Below, piece by piece: positions 59,374 through 64,000 of a stretch of DNA of 64,000 bases (position 1 is its first letter; each line of letters opens with the position of its first letter). Where the stretch lies: the NCBI GenBank assembly GCA_963829575.1, contig CAWHJF010000019.1, positions 124,001-188,000 of the forward strand, given 5' to 3'. The translations under genes and the position numbers were made by a program. Under the pieces are notes generated by a model that did no database searches, was not told the DNA's origin, and saw only the letters and a program-made list of their open reading frames with translations. The stretch comes from KACC-23026 sp963829575. GTDB lineage: Bacteria > Bacillota > Bacilli > Bacillales > Sporolactobacillaceae.

Positions 59374-60348
59374 TTACGATTTAGTCTCAAGCCATTTTTC
59401 TAACTTGACACGATCTGGGAGTCCATCATTGTCGCCTTGAGTGGTGACTTGTATTGCACCAATAGCATTAGCCTGACACACAGATTGCTCCGTACCTTTC
59501 CCTGCAATGTACCCATCGATGAAACCTACGGCAAAGCCATCACCAGCACCAACAGTATCGACCACTTTATCGACCTTGAAGCCTGGTACAACGAGGCTAC
59601 CGTCAGCAGATTTAACAAATGCCCCCTCTGGTCCAAGCTTTACGATGACTTGCTTTACACCTTGTTTCAGATAATAATCGCAAATGTGCTCAGGGTCACT
59701 TGAACCGGTTAGAATCAGACCTTCTTCAACACCTGGAAGCACAATATCGCACTGAAAGGCTAGGGTATTAATTGTCTCGACCATCTCTTCTTGTGTAGAC
59801 CACAAATTAGGACGCAAATTAGGATCAAAGGTTATCGGAATACCAAGAGCTTTTGCCTCTGATAATAACAGTTGAATCGTCTCTCGACATTCCAACGACA
59901 AGGCGGGTGGAATGCCGGTGAGATGCAGATGGTCAAATTGGGCCATTCTAATTTCTGAAACATCCGTTGGGTTTAAATGCGAGGCGGCCGAGCCTTTTCG
60001 AAAATAGACGACTTCAGGATCACCCTCTGCTACTTTGGATTTTAGCTGAAAGCCTGTTGGATAACGGTCATCAATGGTGACTTGATCCGTTTGAATGTCT
60101 TCTTTTAATAAATAGTTTTTAATATACGTACCGAATGGGTCATCACCAAGCTTTGTTAAATAGCTAACACGATGTCCTAGTCTTACTAAACCAATGCAGA
60201 CGTTAACTTCGGATCCAGCTAAATATTTAGTGAAATGGTTAATCTCATCGAGTGATCCCACCTTATCAGCCACAAACATGACCATCGGTTCACCGACTGT
60301 TAATATATTTGCAATACGCGTCACAACCTTTCTATATTTCTTATTCAT
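59374..60348 (-). CDS. PfkB-family sugar kinase, 2-keto-3-deoxygluconate kinase-like
   Basis: Ribokinase-family kinase of about 324 residues. Seen: ILTVGEPMVMF, KYLAGSEVNVCIGLVRLGHR, LGDDPFGTYI, TFDPNLRPNLW, and the catalytic PfkB signature DTVGAGDGFAVGF. It best fits KDG kinase, which with the aldolase downstream would give pyruvate and glyceraldehyde-3-phosphate. The ATG at 60348 overlaps the end of the HExxH gene by 8 bases but has no clear ribosome site, so translational coupling is likely; the frame is open to 60393. Confidence 0.88.
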   Translation of the reverse strand: MNKKYRKVVTRIANILTVGEPMVMFVADKVGSLDEINHFTKYLAGSEVNVCIGLVRLGHRVSYLTKLGDDPFGTYIKNYLLKEDIQTDQVTIDDRYPTGFQLKSKVAEGDPEVVYFRKGSAASHLNPTDVSEIRMAQFDHLHLTGIPPALSLECRETIQLLLSEAKALGIPITFDPNLRPNLWSTQEEMVETINTLAFQCDIVLPGVEEGLILTGSSDPEHICDYYLKQGVKQVIVKLGPEGAFVKSADGSLVVPGFKVDKVVDTVGAGDGFAVGFIDGYIAGKGTEQSVCQANAIGAIQVTTQGDNDGLPDRVKLEKWLETKS

Positions 60349-61111
60349 GAATTGGGGGGTGGATCCATTGCTTGATCGCACGTGCAGGGTCAAAAGAATA
60401 GATTAGAAGAAATTCTAATAGAATAGGGCAAAACGTTAGCTTCAACCACTTCTTTGAAAAGAAGACAGCCGCCACTTCACTCGATTGCCTAATCGGAATC
60501 CTTTGTAACCATAGTTTTAAAAAAGGGCGCGTGACTGTAGCTTGTTTTGTATAAAATGCACTTGATTCACGGGCTTCAAACACATGGAACAGCTCATGCG
60601 CTACGATAAGATCATATAGAGAAAAATCACATAATAAATCTGATAATCCATTCTGATCTATGAGATTTTGAACGTTCTCAATTGCTGTTTGATGAACTTC
60701 TATTGTTGAATCCTTTGGATGAAAAAGGCCGAAATAAGGAAACATCGGGTTAATTTCCCCGGTGACTTTCTCAATTGTGAGGCCGAGGGATTCGGCAACA
60801 TGTTCTGGTGTAGGCAAGTGACCGGGGGATTTTAACCCATCTTCTCCCTCTAGCTTCCGGTTCTCTACGTCCATACTTTCGGACGTCTTACTATCTATCG
60901 ATAATGACCCTGGCTTCCCTTGAACTTCTTTTTCAAAAATACGCATGCCACAGGCCACACTTTTTTCAATGAGTTCTTGCTTTTCTCTACTAGTAAGTGT
61001 GATGGAGAGTAACCCTTTCTCAATAAGGGTCTCCTCCCACTCTTGAGCTTCTATAGACAACAAGGAAATCACCCATCTTTTCAAATCAATTGAATCTGTG
61101 TTAACGGTCAT
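60341..61111 (-). CDS. Unknown protein with HExxH zinc-peptidase motif
   Basis: About 256 residues, no signal peptide. IVAHELFHVFEARES contains HExxH (His172, Glu173, His176), and a Glu in SSEVAAVFF about 36 residues further on could be the third zinc ligand, as in gluzincins. Upstream is MFPYFGLFHPKDSTIEVHQT, which looks like a conserved domain; the C-terminal third is hydrophobic (PILLEFLLIYSF). I know no named family. It is wedged between the hydantoinase gene (11-base overlap) and the sugar kinase gene (8-base overlap), so it must work in the same pathway. GTG 61120 is an alternative start. Confidence 0.75.
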   Translation of the reverse strand: MTVNTDSIDLKRWVISLLSIEAQEWEETLIEKGLLSITLTSREKQELIEKSVACGMRIFEKEVQGKPGSLSIDSKTSESMDVENRKLEGEDGLKSPGHLPTPEHVAESLGLTIEKVTGEINPMFPYFGLFHPKDSTIEVHQTAIENVQNLIDQNGLSDLLCDFSLYDLIVAHELFHVFEARESSAFYTKQATVTRPFLKLWLQRIPIRQSSEVAAVFFSKKWLKLTFCPILLEFLLIYSFDPARAIKQWIHPPIHE

Positions 61112-63227
61112 TCTTTCCACCCACTACAACAAGAGGCATATCCGCATCGAGGGTAATGAGTTCGGTTTCGAGGACCTTTTCAATTTGTTCGAGGTTTGAA
61201 ATACCGGAATAATCAAGAAGACGTGACCCCGCTAAAATAAAGACATCGGGTACAAGTAACATGTCACTGCGATAGAGACTACAGGCATCCCAAACTTTCT
61301 TAATGCCAACCATTACATCAGAGACCGTCGTACTTAACGCCATGCCATCACGACGTTGAATTTTTACAAAACCTTTTTTATCAACGATACGTAGTTGATT
61401 ACGACCTTTCTTTTCTAAATTAAAGACAAAGAATTGATCGTTTTTCTCTGAAGATGTGACTTCTGATGCCGGAACACCCATAGACTCGGCAGCAATCTCT
61501 GCTGCTTCCTCTTCGGTACATTCTTTTAATAGATTTGTTGTTTTTACCTCAGTGGACCCGGTAGCAATTGCTGTGACTTTCTGTGTCTGTGAATCGATTT
61601 CAATATGAACCTCAATACTTTCTGGCAACGCTCCACTTTTTATTGCAAGGTCTGCTGCTTCACGCTTTATTTGAGCGATATCTTGGGCACTTGGATTAGG
61701 GATCACACGTTCTACAACATCACGAACCATCGCAAGGGCAACACCAATCGATGAAATGACTTCCGCATTCTCAGGAATCTTATATTTTAAGTTCATCCGA
61801 TTTGCAGTAAAAGGAAGCAAGGATGCTGCTCCACCACCTACACCAACAAGCATCGTTTGATCCTGCTCAAGTTTATATTGAGCTGATAAGTTATTAATAA
61901 CGGTTAAAATTTTATCCGTCGATTTCTCAAGAATCTTGGTAGCTGTTTCTTCGATGGAAAGGCCTAACATTTTCGCAAGAGGGACCATCGCTTTACGGCA
62001 GGATTCAATGTTCCCATAAGCATAGAAACTTGAATCAACAAGTCCAAGAACATTTGCTGCACATGTATTTGTGATCGTGATCCGTTTTCCACTCTTGAGT
62101 TCGATGGCGACATAATCGGCCGGATCATCATCCTTCGGTCTAACAAAAACGACTTGTGGATCAACAATTTCATCTTCAGGTGTGAAAGCAGCATAAGGAA
62201 GGCCCGCAATGTGAGCACTTCTTGGTCCGACATCAATGACTTGGCCACCCTCAACACGGACCATACTTCCTCCGGCGACACCCAGGACACGAACATCAAG
62301 TGAACTAACATAGGTCCGATGGCCACCGACGATGGAATAATCTACCGTTGGACGACCATTTTTAATAACACCAATATTCGTACTCGTGCCTCCAACTTCA
62401 AAATAAATACCATTAGATGCCCGCAAATACATCAAAGAGCCAACCACACTAGCCGCAGGGCCTGAGAGCATGGTGAGAACAGGGCGCTTCTTCATTTCTT
62501 CTACTTCTATAACACCGCCATCACCACGCATCATCATAAGAGGGACATTAATCCCTGTTTTCTTAACACTTTTATCTGTACTTTCAGCAGTTTCTAGCAT
62601 TTTCGGAAGTATGCTTGCATTAATGGCTGCCGTTCGTGTCCGAACTGTGAGACCGTATAATTTACTAATCTCTGAAGCGACTGTACAAGGTAAGTGTTGT
62701 TCTGCTGCGACATCATGGACAATCTTCTCCTCAGCCATGCTATCAACTCCAAAAGCCTGACTCGCGACAATGACCTCTGAGCCCTCTGCCTGCAATTCCT
62801 TTATTGCCGATGCCACACCTTCCTTCGTCGCTTCTTTTAACTTTCTATAGGTGTGCGAGGTTTTGATAAATTTGCCGGTACCAAGGGGAATATCCTTAAT
62901 TCGAGATTGTCGTTTGACAATAAACCCTTCCAATCCACCTTTTCCCATCCCAAGAATACCCACATGAGCAACATCACCTTCAAGTAAGGCATTTGTGGCC
63001 TGAGTGGTACTATGAGCAATGAAAATCACTTCTTCTGGTTTAATATTATTTTCTTTTAAGCAATTCTGGAATGATTGAACAACACCGGTAGCAACGCCCA
63101 GTTCATCATCATGGGTCGTCATTACATGAGCTCTTCCCACAATCTCATGAGTTTCGTTATCAATGGCGACAGCCTTAGTAAAAGTCCCGCCAACATCTAT
63201 TCCGACACGAATGGCACGTTTTGTCAT
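61101..63227 (-). CDS. Hydantoinase/oxoprolinase family protein (HyuA-like)
   Basis: ATP-dependent lactam-opening enzyme family, 708 residues. Seen: the ASKHA phosphate loop GIDVGGTFTKAVAID, AHSTTQATNALLEGDV, MMMRGDGGVIEVEEMKKRPV, LSGPAASVVGSLMYLR, YFEVGGTSTNIGVI, and a C-terminal GVGGGAASLLPFTANRM. A family partner HyuB is not adjacent, so this is a stand-alone HyuA type with an extra C-terminal domain of about 190 residues. It leads a three-gene operon with the HExxH protein and a sugar kinase. The true substrate (hydantoin, oxoproline or a sugar lactam) cannot be told. Confidence 0.9.
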   Translation of the reverse strand: MTKRAIRVGIDVGGTFTKAVAIDNETHEIVGRAHVMTTHDDELGVATGVVQSFQNCLKENNIKPEEVIFIAHSTTQATNALLEGDVAHVGILGMGKGGLEGFIVKRQSRIKDIPLGTGKFIKTSHTYRKLKEATKEGVASAIKELQAEGSEVIVASQAFGVDSMAEEKIVHDVAAEQHLPCTVASEISKLYGLTVRTRTAAINASILPKMLETAESTDKSVKKTGINVPLMMMRGDGGVIEVEEMKKRPVLTMLSGPAASVVGSLMYLRASNGIYFEVGGTSTNIGVIKNGRPTVDYSIVGGHRTYVSSLDVRVLGVAGGSMVRVEGGQVIDVGPRSAHIAGLPYAAFTPEDEIVDPQVVFVRPKDDDPADYVAIELKSGKRITITNTCAANVLGLVDSSFYAYGNIESCRKAMVPLAKMLGLSIEETATKILEKSTDKILTVINNLSAQYKLEQDQTMLVGVGGGAASLLPFTANRMNLKYKIPENAEVISSIGVALAMVRDVVERVIPNPSAQDIAQIKREAADLAIKSGALPESIEVHIEIDSQTQKVTAIATGSTEVKTTNLLKECTEEEAAEIAAESMGVPASEVTSSEKNDQFFVFNLEKKGRNQLRIVDKKGFVKIQRRDGMALSTTVSDVMVGIKKVWDACSLYRSDMLLVPDVFILAGSRLLDYSGISNLEQIEKVLETELITLDADMPLVVVGGKNDR

Positions 63228-63398
63228 CTCTTTTCAAACCCTTTCTTACGGCGACACCTGAGTCGCTTGATGTATTCTGCTTGGTCTCTAAGGATTTATT
63301 TGTCCTCGTATATTTAATAAATCATATTATCTCAATCTATTTTGCAATAATTGGTATAACCCAAAGTTTGCGACAATCGTTTGCAATTTAAGAAGCAA

Positions 63399-63425
63399 GA
63401 GAAAGCAACAACGTGTTGCTTTCTC
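63399..63425 (-). terminator. Terminator after the transporter gene
   Basis: A 12-bp perfect stem, GAGAAAGCAACA with its complement around ACG, 8 bases past the transporter stop. A loose dyad TTGCGAC...GTTTGCAA at about 63368-63386 may be an operator for the hydantoinase operon. Confidence 0.8.
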
Positions 63426-63432
63426 CGATTGG

Positions 63433-64000
63433 TTAACGGAACATATAGACCGCAATAATTTCGTTAATGAGGACAATGAGCCAAGCCCAAGGTAATCCAG
63501 TTTTCAAGAAGCTCTTTACACCAATCTTAGTATAGTTAATCGCCCATAAGTTCCAAGATTGAGTTGCACCTGCAGAAATTGCCATTGAAATCGTTGGAAT
63601 ATACACAAGAGGTAAAAGGACTACTGGTTGGAAAATATGCAAACTAACAAGTATTGCAATGGTCGCACTACCTGCACCCCAAACCATCAACGGACCTCTA
63701 AACAATGCAAGTGGTGCAAGAACGCCGATCGCGATAGCAATCACAACGGGATTATGTGGAATAATTGGGCTTACAAGTGGATTAAAGATATGCGCATCTA
63801 ACCCTGCAGCCTTCCCAAAGATCGCTAGCATAAAAAGCATACCTAGGAGAAGCGCAACGTCTGTGACACCATCGTGGAGTGTCTTCTGAATTAAAGCAAT
63901 CGCCTCTTTAACATTAAATAGTTTCTTAGTAAGTAAGAGACCTAGAATAATCGCCACCATAATTGCAGGAATTGGCTGCCATCCAAAAACAATGGCCATA
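63433..64000 (-). CDS. Membrane transporter, C-terminal part (runs off the window)
   Basis: At least 188 residues with about five membrane segments: AIMVAIILGLLLTKKLFNV, DVALLLGMLFMLAIFGKAAG, VVIAIAIGVLAPLALFRGPL and YIPTISMAISAGATQSWN. Ion-transporter/GntP-like layout; a substrate permease for the hydantoinase pathway is the likely role, by context. The start is outside the window. Family not identified with certainty. Confidence 0.75.
   Translation of the reverse strand, partial: MAIVFGWQPIPAIMVAIILGLLLTKKLFNVKEAIALIQKTLHDGVTDVALLLGMLFMLAIFGKAAGLDAHIFNPLVSPIIPHNPVVIAIAIGVLAPLALFRGPLMVWGAGSATIAILVSLHIFQPVVLLPLVYIPTISMAISAGATQSWNLWAINYTKIGVKSFLKTGLPWAWLIVLINEIIAVYMFR

Noticed and set aside
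1..64000. General reassignment of TGA to an amino acid
   Set aside because: TGA serves as normal stop elsewhere, for example at the end of the TlpA-like gene (ATGA overlap), and the interrupted genes would need different amino acids.
1..64000. CRISPR arrays, tRNA or rRNA genes
   Set aside because: No regularly spaced direct repeats, cloverleaf sequences or rRNA motifs were found on reading both strands.

Overview
The window is chromosomal DNA of a low-GC Gram-positive bacterium, almost certainly a member of the Bacillales. Support comes from the sigY-yxlCDEFG operon, the MurT/GatD lipid II amidation pair, an adenine riboswitch in front of a PbuE-type exporter, an RNase J, a CshA-type helicase, a YrzI-family small protein, and strong AGGAGG ribosome binding sites with frequent TTG starts. 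The species cannot be named from this window. No tRNA, rRNA or CRISPR array is visible.

Region by region (most genes are on the minus strand): (1) 1-6.4 kb: katG with a perfect PerR box, an RNase J, a GH84 lipoprotein, and a nitroreductase/EthD pair. (2) 6.4-14.4 kb: a reactive-sulfur region. It has a CstR-type persulfide sensor with Cys31/Cys60, a TlpA-like thioredoxin with an Lgt-like membrane protein, two TauE exporters, an MFS carrier, and a rhodanese, HesB-like and thioredoxin-like gene set. Four 16-bp sites of the form ATACC-N6-GGTAT (up to one mismatch per site) lie near these genes. The HesB-like and thioredoxin-like genes carry in-frame TGA exactly where the family has a redox cysteine, each followed at a similar distance by a SECIS-like hairpin. 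They are candidate selenoproteins, although the rhodanese next to them has a TGA at a non-cysteine position and argues for caution. (3) 14.6-17.1 kb: a c-di-GMP-I riboswitch with terminator in front of an unknown 83-codon gene, then an amino acid permease. (4) 17.1-19.4 kb: a graveyard of IS1182 and IS110 remnants and Bacillaceae-type repeats.

(5) 19.4-31.4 kb: lipoate ligase, an LDH-family dehydrogenase with a changed specificity loop, a class C-like esterase, a frameshifted lactonase, an orphan glycine-betaine-type binding protein with its GbsR regulator, an ECF sigma factor with a partner made of repeated modules, and the sigY operon. (6) 31.5-46.2 kb: oligopeptidase B, a luciferase-like monooxygenase, a PabB-PabC fusion, a cstA remnant, FMN reductase, adenine riboswitch-pbuE, an OYE flavoprotein, DEAD-box helicase, a HAD hydrolase without a usual start codon, and a divergent PRPP synthetase paralogue. 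(7) 46.8-53.6 kb: an OmpR-type two-component system, DedA, a RodA/FtsW protein and murT-gatD. (8) 53.8-64 kb: sugar and lactam catabolism. This part has a LacI regulator with hxlAB, a decayed transporter/kinase operon, a KDPG aldolase, and a hydantoinase - HExxH protein - sugar kinase operon preceded by a transporter that runs off the window edge.

Several genes are broken (IS1182 and IS110 transposases, rhodanese, lactonase, cstA, alpha/beta hydrolase, a PfkB kinase and an MFS carrier), so ongoing gene decay is a general feature that must be weighed against the selenoprotein reading.
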